A stretch of DNA of 64,000 nucleotides, from NCBI RefSeq assembly GCF_001421965.1, contig NZ_LMLP01000024.1, positions 62,001-126,000 of the forward strand. Direction: 5' to 3'. Shown one piece after another: positions 1 to 7,793 of this stretch; position 1 is the first letter of the stretch; each line of letters opens with the position of its first letter. The position numbers were made by a program, and so were the translations under genes. The DNA comes from Sphingomonas sp. Leaf67. GTDB lineage: Bacteria > Pseudomonadota > Alphaproteobacteria > Sphingomonadales > Sphingomonadaceae. The notes under the pieces are model-generated. The model saw only the letters and a program-made list of their open reading frames with translations, had not been told where the DNA came from and made no database searches.

Positions 1-473
1 TCCTGCTCAAGCGCCTTCTGGCCTTCGGGACCGGTGCCATGTTCGGCCACGACCTTTTCGCGTGCCCCATCGAGCAGGTCGATCCAGTGGGCGACGAAGC
101 CGCCTTCCCCCGGCTTGGTATTCGCCAGCGCCTGGGTGAGGCAGGCGTTGACGCCGCCGCAAGCGCCGTGGCCGAGGACGAGGACTTCCTCGACCTCCAG
201 CTTCGTCACCGCGAATTCCAGCGCTGCCGACACGCCGTGCCGCCCGCCATCGTCCTCGAACGGCGGCACGAGATTGGCGACGTTGCGCACCACGAAAATT
301 TCGCCCGGACGTGCGCCGAAAATGGTCGCCGGATCGACGCGGCTATCGGAGCAGGCGATCACCATGACCTTGGGGCTCTGGCCACCGGCCAGTTCGCTCC
401 AGCGCTGGCGTTCCTGCTGCCACTCGGTGCCACGAAAGCGATAATAGCCCTCTTTGAGGTCGCTGAAGTGCAT
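1..473 (-). CDS. beta-class carbonic anhydrase, 3' end outside window
   Basis: Interconverts CO2 and bicarbonate in the cytoplasm with a zinc ion. The first 157 codons are visible, beginning MHFSDLKEGYYRF at the ATG ending at 473. The beta-class signature is clear: CSDSR at residues 41-45 (zinc Cys41 and the Asp43/Arg45 dyad) and GHGACGG at 101-107 (zinc His102 and Cys105). The family is usually 200-230 residues, so roughly the last quarter to third is missing because of the window edge, not because of damage. It is divergent from lipA, with 110 bases between the two starts that must hold both promoters. The plus-strand open frames across this stretch are shadows. Confidence 0.93.
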   Translation of the reverse strand, partial: MHFSDLKEGYYRFRGTEWQQERQRWSELAGGQSPKVMVIACSDSRVDPATIFGARPGEIFVVRNVANLVPPFEDDGGRHGVSAALEFAVTKLEVEEVLVLGHGACGGVNACLTQALANTKPGEGGFVAHWIDLLDGAREKVVAEHGTGPEGQKALEQ

Positions 474-583
474 CAATGATTCTCCGTCGAAATGTATAAT
501 TCTTCCCTCGGTCGGTAGACGCATGGCGCGCGCGAACGTTGCAGGCGGTTGTTCGTTTCGCCGTGCATCGCTATCTGACACGC

Positions 584-1510
584 ATGAACGAGATGACGCC
601 GCTGCCCCGCCCCGAGCGGATCCGCAAGCCCGACTGGATTCGGGTCAAGGCACCGACCGGCAAGGTCGTGCAGGAAACCCGCGCGCTGATGCGCTCGAAA
701 AGCCTGACGACGGTATGCGAGGAAGCGGCCTGCCCGAATATCGGCGAATGCTGGTCCAAAAAGCATGCGACCGTCATGATCCTCGGCGACACCTGCACCC
801 GCGCTTGCGCGTTCTGCAACGTGAAGACCGGCATGCCGCGCGCGGTCGATCCGATGGAGCCGCAGCATGTCGCCGAAGCGGCGGCGGCGATGGGGCTGAA
901 CCATATCGTCATCACCTCGGTCGATCGCGACGATCTGCCCGATGGCGGTGCCAAGCAGTTCGTGAAGGTGATCGAGGCGATCCGCGCCGCGAACCCGACC
1001 ACGACGATCGAGATCCTGACCCCCGATTTCCGCAACAAGCACGAGGCGGCGGTCGAGATGATCGTGGCGGCGCGCCCGGACGTCTATAACCACAATCTGG
1101 AAACCGTACCGCGCCTCTATCCGACCATCCGTCCCGGCGCGCGCTATTATGCATCGTTACGCCTGCTGGAGAGTGTGAAGAAGCTCGACCCGTCGATCTT
1201 CACCAAATCCGGTATCATGCTCGGCTTGGGCGAAGAACGTCTGGAAGTGCATCAGGTGATGGACGACATGCGATCGGCCGACATCGATTTCCTGACGATG
1301 GGCCAGTATCTGCAACCCACGCCCCGCCACGCGAAGGTCATCGACTTCGTCACGCCCAAGGCCTTTGACGGCTTTGCAGCGATCGCCCGGGCCAAGGGCT
1401 TCCTGCTGGTCGCGTCGTCGCCGCTGACCCGGTCGAGCTACCATGCCGGTGACGATTTCGAACGGATGCGGGCGAACCGCGATGCCAAGCTGGGCGTTGT
1501 CCGCGGCTGA
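584..1510 (+). CDS. lipA: lipoyl synthase
   Basis: Radical-SAM enzyme that inserts two sulfur atoms into octanoyl groups on the E2 subunits of 2-oxoacid dehydrogenases and on GcvH, the last step of lipoate synthesis. Both iron-sulfur clusters can be read: the auxiliary cluster cysteines C45, C50 and C56 (CX4CX5C) and the radical-SAM cysteines C71, C75 and C78 (CTRACAFC, CX3CX2C). Length 308 residues matches the family. The start at 584 (MNEMTPLPRPERIRKPDW) is chosen because homologues begin just before the PERxRKPDW stretch; an in-frame start at 539 would add 15 residues, and neither has a strong ribosome binding site. The stop overlaps the next start by one base (TGATG), so the two genes are translationally coupled. 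Confidence 0.96.
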   Translation: MNEMTPLPRPERIRKPDWIRVKAPTGKVVQETRALMRSKSLTTVCEEAACPNIGECWSKKHATVMILGDTCTRACAFCNVKTGMPRAVDPMEPQHVAEAAAAMGLNHIVITSVDRDDLPDGGAKQFVKVIEAIRAANPTTTIEILTPDFRNKHEAAVEMIVAARPDVYNHNLETVPRLYPTIRPGARYYASLRLLESVKKLDPSIFTKSGIMLGLGEERLEVHQVMDDMRSADIDFLTMGQYLQPTPRHAKVIDFVTPKAFDGFAAIARAKGFLLVASSPLTRSSYHAGDDFERMRANRDAKLGVVRG

Positions 1511-2010
1511 TGCCAAAGCACAACGAAACCCGCCATCTGCCCTATTCCCCCGAGCAGATGTTCGATCTGGTCGCCGATGTCGCGCGCTATGGCGAATTCC
1601 TGCCATGGGTCAGCGCGATCCGGGTGCGGTCAAACAGCGATACCGAAATGGTCGCCGACATGATCGTCGGGTTCAAGGGGCTGCGCGAGAGCTTCACGTC
1701 GAAGGTTCAGAAGGAACGGCCCGACCATATCCGCGTCGATTATCTCGACGGGCCGCTCAAATACCTCAACAACGACTGGCGCTTCCGCCCCGACGGGCAG
1801 GGCGGCTGCTATGTCGATTTCGGCGTGGATTTCCAGTTCAAGAGCCGCATGTTCGAAATGCTTGCCGGACAGGTGTTCGACCGGGCGTTGCGCAAGATGA
1901 TCGGCGCGTTCGAGGATCGCGCCGCCGATCTTTACGGCGATTCGGGCACCGGTTCTTCCGGTGCGACTTCGGGCGGCAGCAGCAGTTCGAGCGCACATAG
2001 TGCCGCCTGA
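1510..2010 (+). CDS. START-like COQ10/RatA family protein
   Basis: Small START/SRPBCC-fold protein of the COQ10/RatA family. Family members bind ubiquinone and help the respiratory chain (COQ10), or in E. coli RatA were described as affecting ribosome association. The opening 'LPYSPEQMFDLVADVARYGEFLPW' region and the later 'SRMFEMLAGQVFDRALRKMIGAFE' helix are characteristic; I avoid quoting more. At 166 residues it is slightly long because of a Gly/Ser-rich tail (from about residue 143). That tail is encoded where the gene overlaps the convergent cinA-type gene by 79 bases. Coupling to lipA is common in sphingomonads and fits a role in respiratory metabolism. The ubiquinone role is inferred from family. 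Confidence 0.85.
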   Translation: MPKHNETRHLPYSPEQMFDLVADVARYGEFLPWVSAIRVRSNSDTEMVADMIVGFKGLRESFTSKVQKERPDHIRVDYLDGPLKYLNNDWRFRPDGQGGCYVDFGVDFQFKSRMFEMLAGQVFDRALRKMIGAFEDRAADLYGDSGTGSSGATSGGSSSSSAHSAA

Positions 2011-2471
2011 AGACGGACCCCGCCACGGCCAAGGTCACCGAACTGGCGCAGGTCGGCAACGACCTTCGCCGGATCGCCGCCCTTTTCGGCGCGCGCGAAC
2101 ACGACGGTCCCGACCGGTTTCTTTTCGGTACCGCCGCCCGGACCGGCGACGCCGGTGATGGCGACGGCGACATCGGCCTGCGTCACCTCCAGCGCGCCCT
2201 GCGCCATGCTCCATGCCGTTGCGATCGATACTGCGCCGAACGTTTCGATCACGTTGGTGCTGACCCGGACCAACTCGACCTTGGCATCGTTCGAATAGGT
2301 CACGAAGCCCGCGTCGAACACGTCCGAGCAACCGGGAATTTCGGTTATAGCCGCCGACACCAGCCCGCCGGTGCAGCTTTCGGCCAGTGTGATGCGCCGA
2401 CCCGCGGCACGGTTCGTTTCGACGACGCGGCGCGCGGCCTCGATCAGTTCGGGGGGTAGGATACTGTCCAT
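1932..2471 (-). CDS. CinA-family nicotinamide-nucleotide amidohydrolase (PncC-type)
   Basis: Stand-alone C-terminal CinA domain, 179 residues. Family members deamidate nicotinamide mononucleotide to nicotinate mononucleotide for NAD recycling. The diagnostic parts are LAESCTGGLVSAAI near residue 25 and the ITGVAGPGGGTEKKPVGTV region near residue 103. It lacks the N-terminal molybdopterin-like domain of full CinA, which is normal for this subfamily. The start is the ATG ending at 2471, four bases after the stop of the upstream secreted protein, so it is the third gene of the ispDF operon. Its last 26 codons lie antisense to the 3' end of the COQ10/RatA gene. Confidence 0.9.
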   Translation of the reverse strand: MDSILPPELIEAARRVVETNRAAGRRITLAESCTGGLVSAAITEIPGCSDVFDAGFVTYSNDAKVELVRVSTNVIETFGAVSIATAWSMAQGALEVTQADVAVAITGVAGPGGGTEKKPVGTVVFARAEKGGDPAKVVADLRQFGDLGRGGVRLQAALCALELLLPPEVAPEEPVPESP

Positions 2472-2475
2472 TACA

Positions 2476-2991
2476 TCAATTCCGGGCGCGCTGTCCGCAT
2501 AGCGGCAGGCGCATCTGGGGGTTGGGCCGGTCGGCATCGACCTGCGCGAACAGGACGATGAGACCGGCGACGTTGCGGGGCGGCAACGGTTGCACAAGGT
2601 TCGCTGCCCGCTCGATGCGCGGACAATCCGCCGGATCGATATTGCCGACCACCATCGGCGCGATCAGCGATGCGACCAGCGGCGCGGCGAACGACGCATC
2701 AAGCAGCTGGATCGCCTGCGGTGCGGTCAGGCGGGCGAGCGCCGCCTTCGCCTGCGGCCACGCCGCATCGGTTTCGGCTTCGTAACGCGCAAGGAACGGA
2801 CCACTGGTCCGGCGGATCAGCGCCGTCGGGGGCAGGGCGTTGGCACACCGTGCGCCGGCCTGCCGGATCAGTTCGGGTGCGACGAACAGCACCAGCGCCT
2901 CTGCCTCGACCGGCGTCACGCACGCCTGCGGCGTCTGCGCCGACGCCGAACCGCAAGCGAACAGTCCGAGGAACGCGGCGAGGCGCTTCAT
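2476..2991 (-). CDS. small secreted protein of unknown function
   Basis: I do not recognise this family. The 171-residue product begins MKRLAAFLGLFACGSASAQT, a clear Sec signal peptide with cleavage likely after ASA at about residue 18, so the mature protein should be periplasmic. It contains three cysteines after the signal (one near the mature N terminus, one near the middle, one at the C-terminal 'LPLCGQRA'), plus one in 'DPADCPR', enough for two disulfides. The start overlaps the ispDF stop by four bases (ATGA) and it ends four bases before the CinA-type gene, so it is co-expressed with isoprenoid and NAD-recycling functions, which does not by itself suggest a role. Confidence 0.75.
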   Translation of the reverse strand: MKRLAAFLGLFACGSASAQTPQACVTPVEAEALVLFVAPELIRQAGARCANALPPTALIRRTSGPFLARYEAETDAAWPQAKAALARLTAPQAIQLLDASFAAPLVASLIAPMVVGNIDPADCPRIERAANLVQPLPPRNVAGLIVLFAQVDADRPNPQMRLPLCGQRARN

Positions 2992-4130
2992 GCCGGCACC
3001 CGGATCGTCGCGATCGCCTGTGCCGCGATTCCTTCCTGCCGTCCGGTAAAGCCCAGTCGCTCGCTGGTCGTCGCCTTGATGCTGACCTGCCGTTCCTCGA
3101 TCGTCAGGATTTCGGCGATCCGACTGCGCATAGCCGCGCGGTGCGGCCCGATCTTGGGCGCTTCGCAGATCAACGTCAGGTCGACGAAATCGATGATCCC
3201 GCCCTCGGCACGGACGAGCTTGGCAGCGTGCGCCAGAAACTGTCCTGATTCGGCACCGCGCCACTGCGCATCGCTCGGCGGAAAATGCGTTCCGATATCG
3301 CCGGCCCCGATCGTGCCGAGCAAGGCGTCGGTGATGGCATGCAACGCGACATCGGCATCGCTATGCCCCGACAGCCCGCGATCATGCGGGATCAGCACGC
3401 CGCCCAGCCACAATTCCTCCCCGGTTTCGAGGCGATGGACGTCGTAGCCGGTGGCGCTACGCGAAACGAGCGCGGGCAGGGCGCGCGCCTCGGCCAGTGT
3501 AAAATCGGTCGGATAGGTGATCTTGTCGAGCATAGTGTCCCCTTCGACCATCGCCACGTTCAGCCCGATCGCGCGCAACATCTGCGCATCGTCGGTGGCT
3601 TCGGTGCCGGCATCCCATTCGGCATGCGCCTGACGGATCGCCGCCATGTCGAACGCCTGTGGCGTCTGCACCCGCACCAATGCGGCGCGCGGCACGACAT
3701 CGCCAAGGCCTACGCCAGCCTGTGCCAGCGTATCGGCAACCGGCAGGACCGGCACGGCACCGGGCGCATTGTCGAGCGCAGCTAGCAGCCGATCGACTAC
3801 GGCGGCTGGGATGAACGGCCGTGCCGCGTCATGGATCAAGATGCGCGCCGCGTCGGCGACGACGGCAAGGCCGGCGGCGACGCTTTCGCGCCGGGTCGCG
3901 CCGCCGATGACATACTCCACGTCGCCGATGGCAGCGTGCAGCGCGTCGGCCTGCCCTGCACCGATCACGACGACCACCCGGTCGATGCCGGGATGCGACG
4001 ACAGCGCAGCATAGGCGTGCGCGACCATCGGACGTCCGGCGACAGGCGCGAACTGCTTAGGGGTGGCGCTGCCCGATCGCGTCCCGTTACCGGCGGCGAC
4101 GATCAGCGCGACTGTTGGTCCGGTCTGCAT
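2988..4130 (-). CDS. ispDF: bifunctional IspD/IspF, non-mevalonate isoprenoid synthesis
   Basis: Fusion of 2-C-methyl-D-erythritol 4-phosphate cytidylyltransferase (IspD) and 2-C-methyl-D-erythritol 2,4-cyclodiphosphate synthase (IspF), two non-consecutive steps of the MEP pathway. The IspD half (about residues 1-220) shows the nucleotide-binding LIVAAGNGTRSG near the start followed by PKQF; the IspF half (about 222-380) shows GYDVHRL, with the metal-binding HSDADVALHA and DIGTHFPPSD segments. Length 380 matches the fused alphaproteobacterial enzyme. I use the ATG ending at 4130 (MQTGPTVALIVAAG); the open frame extends 29 codons further upstream without homology. First gene of a three-gene minus-strand operon, divergent from dusB. 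Confidence 0.96.
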   Translation of the reverse strand: MQTGPTVALIVAAGNGTRSGSATPKQFAPVAGRPMVAHAYAALSSHPGIDRVVVVIGAGQADALHAAIGDVEYVIGGATRRESVAAGLAVVADAARILIHDAARPFIPAAVVDRLLAALDNAPGAVPVLPVADTLAQAGVGLGDVVPRAALVRVQTPQAFDMAAIRQAHAEWDAGTEATDDAQMLRAIGLNVAMVEGDTMLDKITYPTDFTLAEARALPALVSRSATGYDVHRLETGEELWLGGVLIPHDRGLSGHSDADVALHAITDALLGTIGAGDIGTHFPPSDAQWRGAESGQFLAHAAKLVRAEGGIIDFVDLTLICEAPKIGPHRAAMRSRIAEILTIEERQVSIKATTSERLGFTGRQEGIAAQAIATIRVPA

Positions 4131-4222
4131 GGCCGTCCGCCTAGCGCAAGGCGCGTGCGCCCGCCAGCCTTGCCCTGCGCACAGCGTTGCGCTAGAGCTT
4201 GCCTGATTTTCAGGCACGATTG

Positions 4223-5218
4223 ATGACCATAGCTCCCATCCGTATCGGCGATGTCGTCATCGACACGCCCGTGATCCTCGCGCCGATGACCGGTGTCACC
4301 GACCTGCCGTTCCGCAAGATGGTGCGGCGGCACGGATCGGGGCTGAACGTCACCGAGATGATCGCCAGCCAGGCCGCGATCCGCGAAACCCGTCAGTCGA
4401 TTCAGAAGGCGATGTGGGACGCGGTCGAGGAACCGGTATCGATGCAGCTCGTCGGCTGTACGCCGGTCGAAATGGGCGAAGCCGCCAAGCTGGCCGAGGA
4501 CAAGGGCGCGGCGATCGTCGATATCAACATGGGCTGTCCGGTGCGCAAGGTCACGAACGGCGATGCCGGGTCGGCGCTGATGCGCGACCTGCCGCTCGCC
4601 GCCGAGCTCATCGCGGCGGTGGTGAAGGCGGTCGACGTCCCGGTCACGGTGAAGATGCGGATGGGCTGGGATCACAACAGCCTCAACGCCCCCGAACTGG
4701 CGCATATCGCGGAGGATCTGGGCGCGCAGATGGTGACGGTCCATGGTCGCACCCGCAACCAGATGTATCGCGACCATGCCGACTGGGGGTTCGTCCGCCG
4801 GGTGAAGGATGCGGTGAAGGTGCCGGTGATCGTCAACGGCGATATCTGCTCGGTCGACGATGCCCGGACCGCGCTGGATCAATCGGGTGCCGATGGCGTG
4901 ATGATCGGTCGCGGTGCCTATGGCCGGCCGTGGCTGCTCGCGCAGGTCATGCAGGCCCTGTCGGGCGAGCATGTTCAGGACGATCCCTCGGTCGAAGAAC
5001 AATATCGCCTGATCCTCGAACATTATCACATGATGCTCGACCATTATGGTGCCGAAACCGGCGTCAACATGATGCGCAAGCATATCGGTTGGTACACCAA
5101 GGGACTGCACGGCTCCGCCGATTTCCGGAACAAGGTCAATCAGGAAGCGAGCGCCAAGACGGTGCTGGCGATGCTCGACGACTTCTACGCACCATGGTGC
5201 TCGCGCGCAGCGGCGTGA
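4223..5218 (+). CDS. dusB: tRNA-dihydrouridine synthase, DusB/NifR3 type
   Basis: FMN enzyme that reduces uridine to dihydrouridine in the tRNA D-loop. It has the TIM-barrel start VILAPMTGVTDLPFR and the catalytic cysteine C105 in INMGCPVRKV, followed by the phosphate-binding VHGRTR and 'IGRGAYGRPWL' segments. Length 331 residues is usual. I use ATG 4223 (MTIAPIRIG); the frame also offers ATG 4199 eight codons earlier. This is the historical nifR3 position: it heads the ntr cluster in many alphaproteobacteria, and here ntrB starts seven bases after its stop, so the two are very likely one transcript. Confidence 0.95.
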   Translation: MTIAPIRIGDVVIDTPVILAPMTGVTDLPFRKMVRRHGSGLNVTEMIASQAAIRETRQSIQKAMWDAVEEPVSMQLVGCTPVEMGEAAKLAEDKGAAIVDINMGCPVRKVTNGDAGSALMRDLPLAAELIAAVVKAVDVPVTVKMRMGWDHNSLNAPELAHIAEDLGAQMVTVHGRTRNQMYRDHADWGFVRRVKDAVKVPVIVNGDICSVDDARTALDQSGADGVMIGRGAYGRPWLLAQVMQALSGEHVQDDPSVEEQYRLILEHYHMMLDHYGAETGVNMMRKHIGWYTKGLHGSADFRNKVNQEASAKTVLAMLDDFYAPWCSRAAA

Positions 5219-5225
5219 CAGCAGC

Positions 5226-6275
5226 GTGACGTCAGCAACCGCGATGCCGGCGTTTGCCGACCTGTTCGCAGGGCTTCCGGTCGCCGCGCTGGTGCTCGAT
5301 GAGGCGGGGTGTATTGCCCATGCCAATGGTGCCGCCGAACTGCTGTTGAACCTGTCGGACCGGGCGATGCGCGGCCTGTCGCTCGAACAGATCATTTCGC
5401 TGCCACCGGGCTATGCCGAACAGCGCGATGGCCGCGCTTTTACGAGTTACGACTGCGAATTGCAGTTGAAGCGCGGCGGGCGGCTTCGCCTGGACTTCCA
5501 CGACAGCCCGGCAGCGCATGGCTCGGCGTGGCGGATCGTCATGCTGTACGGACTGCGCGGCGGCCATGCGATGTCGCAGGCCGCCGGCGCGCGGGCCGCG
5601 ATCGGTGCGGCGGCGATGCTGGGGCATGAGATCAAGAATCCGCTGTCGGGAATTAGGGGTGCCGCTCAATTGCTGGCGGGCGACGTCGACGATCGCCCCG
5701 TCCTGACCGACCTGATCATCGCCGAGGTCGATCGCATCGCCGCATTGATCGATCGGATGCAGGATTTTACCGACGATCGGCCGCGCGAGTTGGTCGCGCA
5801 GAACATCTATCCGGTGCTGGCCCATGCGGTGCAGCTTGCCTCCGCCGGCTTCGCCCGCGGCGTAACGATCGAGGAGCGCTTCGATCCGTCGCTGCCGCCG
5901 GTCCGCATCGACCGCGACGCCTTTGTTCAGGTCATGGTAAACCTGCTCAAGAACGCTGCCGAAGCGCTTGAGAAGGTGGAGAAGCCCCGCATCATTCTCG
6001 GCACGGCCTATCGCCACGGCCTGTCGCATGGCATTCATGACGGCAGCCGACGCGCCGTACCGATCGAACTGACCGTCACCGACAACGGCCCCGGTGCCCC
6101 CGCCGATATCGCCGGCCATCTGTTCGAACCCTTCGTCTCGGGCAAGCGCGAGGGGCGGGGGTTTGGCCTGCCGATGGTCGAGAAGCTGGTCAGCGAGATG
6201 GGCGGTCTGGTTCGCTATGCCCGTGAAGGATTTCCCGCGATGACCGTGTTCCGCATGCACCTGCCGCGCGCATGA
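5226..6275 (+). CDS. ntrB: nitrogen regulation sensor kinase NtrB
   Basis: Soluble histidine kinase of the nitrogen-status system; in the family it phosphorylates NtrC under nitrogen limitation and is switched to phosphatase by PII. The 349-residue protein has an N-terminal PAS domain (about residues 15-110, with 'ALVLDEAGCIAHANGAAELLL'), the phosphorylation site His134 in GHEIKNPLSGIRGAAQLL, and a GHKL ATPase domain (VNLLKNAAEAL, TDNGPGAP, GRGFGLPMVEKLV). No membrane segment is visible, as expected. The start is GTG 5226, or ATG 5244 six codons in. Its stop overlaps the ntrC start by four bases (ATGA). Confidence 0.94.
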   Translation: MTSATAMPAFADLFAGLPVAALVLDEAGCIAHANGAAELLLNLSDRAMRGLSLEQIISLPPGYAEQRDGRAFTSYDCELQLKRGGRLRLDFHDSPAAHGSAWRIVMLYGLRGGHAMSQAAGARAAIGAAAMLGHEIKNPLSGIRGAAQLLAGDVDDRPVLTDLIIAEVDRIAALIDRMQDFTDDRPRELVAQNIYPVLAHAVQLASAGFARGVTIEERFDPSLPPVRIDRDAFVQVMVNLLKNAAEALEKVEKPRIILGTAYRHGLSHGIHDGSRRAVPIELTVTDNGPGAPADIAGHLFEPFVSGKREGRGFGLPMVEKLVSEMGGLVRYAREGFPAMTVFRMHLPRA

Positions 6276-7726
6276 CCGGTCCCGCCCGCATCCTGCTGGT
6301 CGATGACGACGCCGCGATCCGCATGGTCGTGGCACAGGCGTTGCGGCGTGAGGGGTACGACGTACAGAGCGTCGCGACGCTCGGCCAGTTGCGCGCCGAA
6401 CTGCGCGCCGGGCTGCCGGGCGTGCTGGTCACCGACGTCGTCCTGCCGGATGGCGACGGCCTCGAAATGGCCGCGTCGCTGGCCATCGAATATCCGGATC
6501 TGCCGATCATCGTTCTGTCGGCCCGCAACACGCTGACGACCGCCGTTCGGGCCGCGGAGGCGGGGGCCTTTGATTATCTGCCTAAGCCGTTCGATCTCGA
6601 CACCCTCGCGCTGGCGGTGCGCGGCGCGCTGGCGAGGCGCGCCGGAGTGACGGAGGATCAACCGGTCGACGCACTCGATTCGTCGTTGCCGTTGATCGGT
6701 CGTTCTCCGGCGATGCAGGACGTTTACCGCGTGATCGCCCGCGTCGTCGCGACCGACCTGACCGTACTGGTCACCGGCGAGTCCGGGACCGGCAAGGAAC
6801 TGGTCGCCCGCGCCCTCCACGACCTCGGCCGGCGGCAGCGTGCGCCGTTCATCGCATTGAATATGGCGGCGATCCCGCGTGAACTGATCGAAGCGGAACT
6901 GTTCGGCCACGAACGCGGTGCGTTTACCGGTGCTGCGCAACGTTCGGCAGGCAAATTCGAACAGGCCGCCGGCGGCACGCTGTTCCTCGACGAGATAGGC
7001 GACATGCCGATGGAGGCGCAGACCCGGCTGCTGCGGGTCCTGCAGTCCGGTGAGTTTACCAGCGTCGGCGGTGCCCGCCTGATCCGGGCCGACGTCCGCA
7101 TCGTCGCCGCAACGAACAAGACACTGGCAGCGCAGGTCCAGTCGGGCCAGTTTCGTGAGGACCTGTTCTACCGACTCAACGTCGTCCCGATCGCACTGCC
7201 GCCGCTGCGCGAACGGCGACAGGACATTCCGCTACTGGCACGCCATTTCCTTGATCAGGCCGCCCGCGAAGGTCTGCCGCGCAAGTCGCTGACGCCGGAG
7301 GCGTTGGCATTGCTGGAGGGGCATGACTGGCCCGGCAACGTCCGCGAGCTGGAGAATCTCATGCGCCGCGTCGCCGTGCTCGGCCGCGACGCCGCGATTG
7401 ACGCCAGCGAACTGCGCGGGACGCTGGGCGAAGCGACCGGCAAGCCGATTGCGTTACCCGACACCGACCTCGACGAAGCAGTACGCGCATGGGTCCGCCG
7501 CATCGCCCGCGAGGAACCCGCCGCGCTCGACAACGGCACACTTTACGACCGGCTCATCTCCGACGTGGAACGCCCGCTGATCGAAGCGATGCTCGATCGC
7601 CACGCCAACAACCAGTTGCGTGCCGCAAAAGCCATGGGGCTGAACCGCAACACGCTGCGCAAACGGCTCGACGATCTGGGCATCGATCCGACGCTTCGCG
7701 CCTATCATGCTGACAAGGAACGCTGA
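6272..7726 (+). CDS. ntrC: nitrogen regulation response regulator NtrC, sigma-54 activator
   Basis: Phosphorylated by NtrB, then opens sigma-54 promoters of nitrogen-assimilation genes. Domains in order: receiver (residues 1-125, phospho-acceptor Asp55 in VTDVVLPDGDG, conserved Lys in YLPKPFD), AAA+ domain (about 150-385) with Walker A GESGTGKE, the sigma-54 contact loop GAFTGA, Walker B LFLDEIGDM and the arginine-rich 'FREDLFYRLNVV', and a Fis-type helix-turn-helix at the C terminus (LRAAKAMGLNRNTLRKRLDDLGI). Length 484 residues is typical. The intact GAFTGA contrasts with the neighbouring NtrX, which lacks it. Translation is coupled to ntrB by an ATGA overlap. Confidence 0.96.
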   Translation: MTGPARILLVDDDAAIRMVVAQALRREGYDVQSVATLGQLRAELRAGLPGVLVTDVVLPDGDGLEMAASLAIEYPDLPIIVLSARNTLTTAVRAAEAGAFDYLPKPFDLDTLALAVRGALARRAGVTEDQPVDALDSSLPLIGRSPAMQDVYRVIARVVATDLTVLVTGESGTGKELVARALHDLGRRQRAPFIALNMAAIPRELIEAELFGHERGAFTGAAQRSAGKFEQAAGGTLFLDEIGDMPMEAQTRLLRVLQSGEFTSVGGARLIRADVRIVAATNKTLAAQVQSGQFREDLFYRLNVVPIALPPLRERRQDIPLLARHFLDQAAREGLPRKSLTPEALALLEGHDWPGNVRELENLMRRVAVLGRDAAIDASELRGTLGEATGKPIALPDTDLDEAVRAWVRRIAREEPAALDNGTLYDRLISDVERPLIEAMLDRHANNQLRAAKAMGLNRNTLRKRLDDLGIDPTLRAYHADKER

Positions 7727-7793
7727 TCGGTTCGGTTCGCACCCAGGTTGCGATTTGACGTGCGTTGCCGCCGGAATGTTGTAAAACCGCAAC

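Noticed and set aside
39..479. Plus-strand frame of 146 codons at the left edge
   Set aside because: The minus strand encodes carbonic anhydrase with intact zinc motifs; the plus frame is its shadow.
5232..6335. Long minus-strand frame opposite ntrB (367 codons), and similar long antisense frames opposite dusB, lipA, mrdA and the GGDEF-EAL gene
   Set aside because: High GC suppresses stop codons, giving long shadow frames. They lack domains and run opposite genes with clear motifs.
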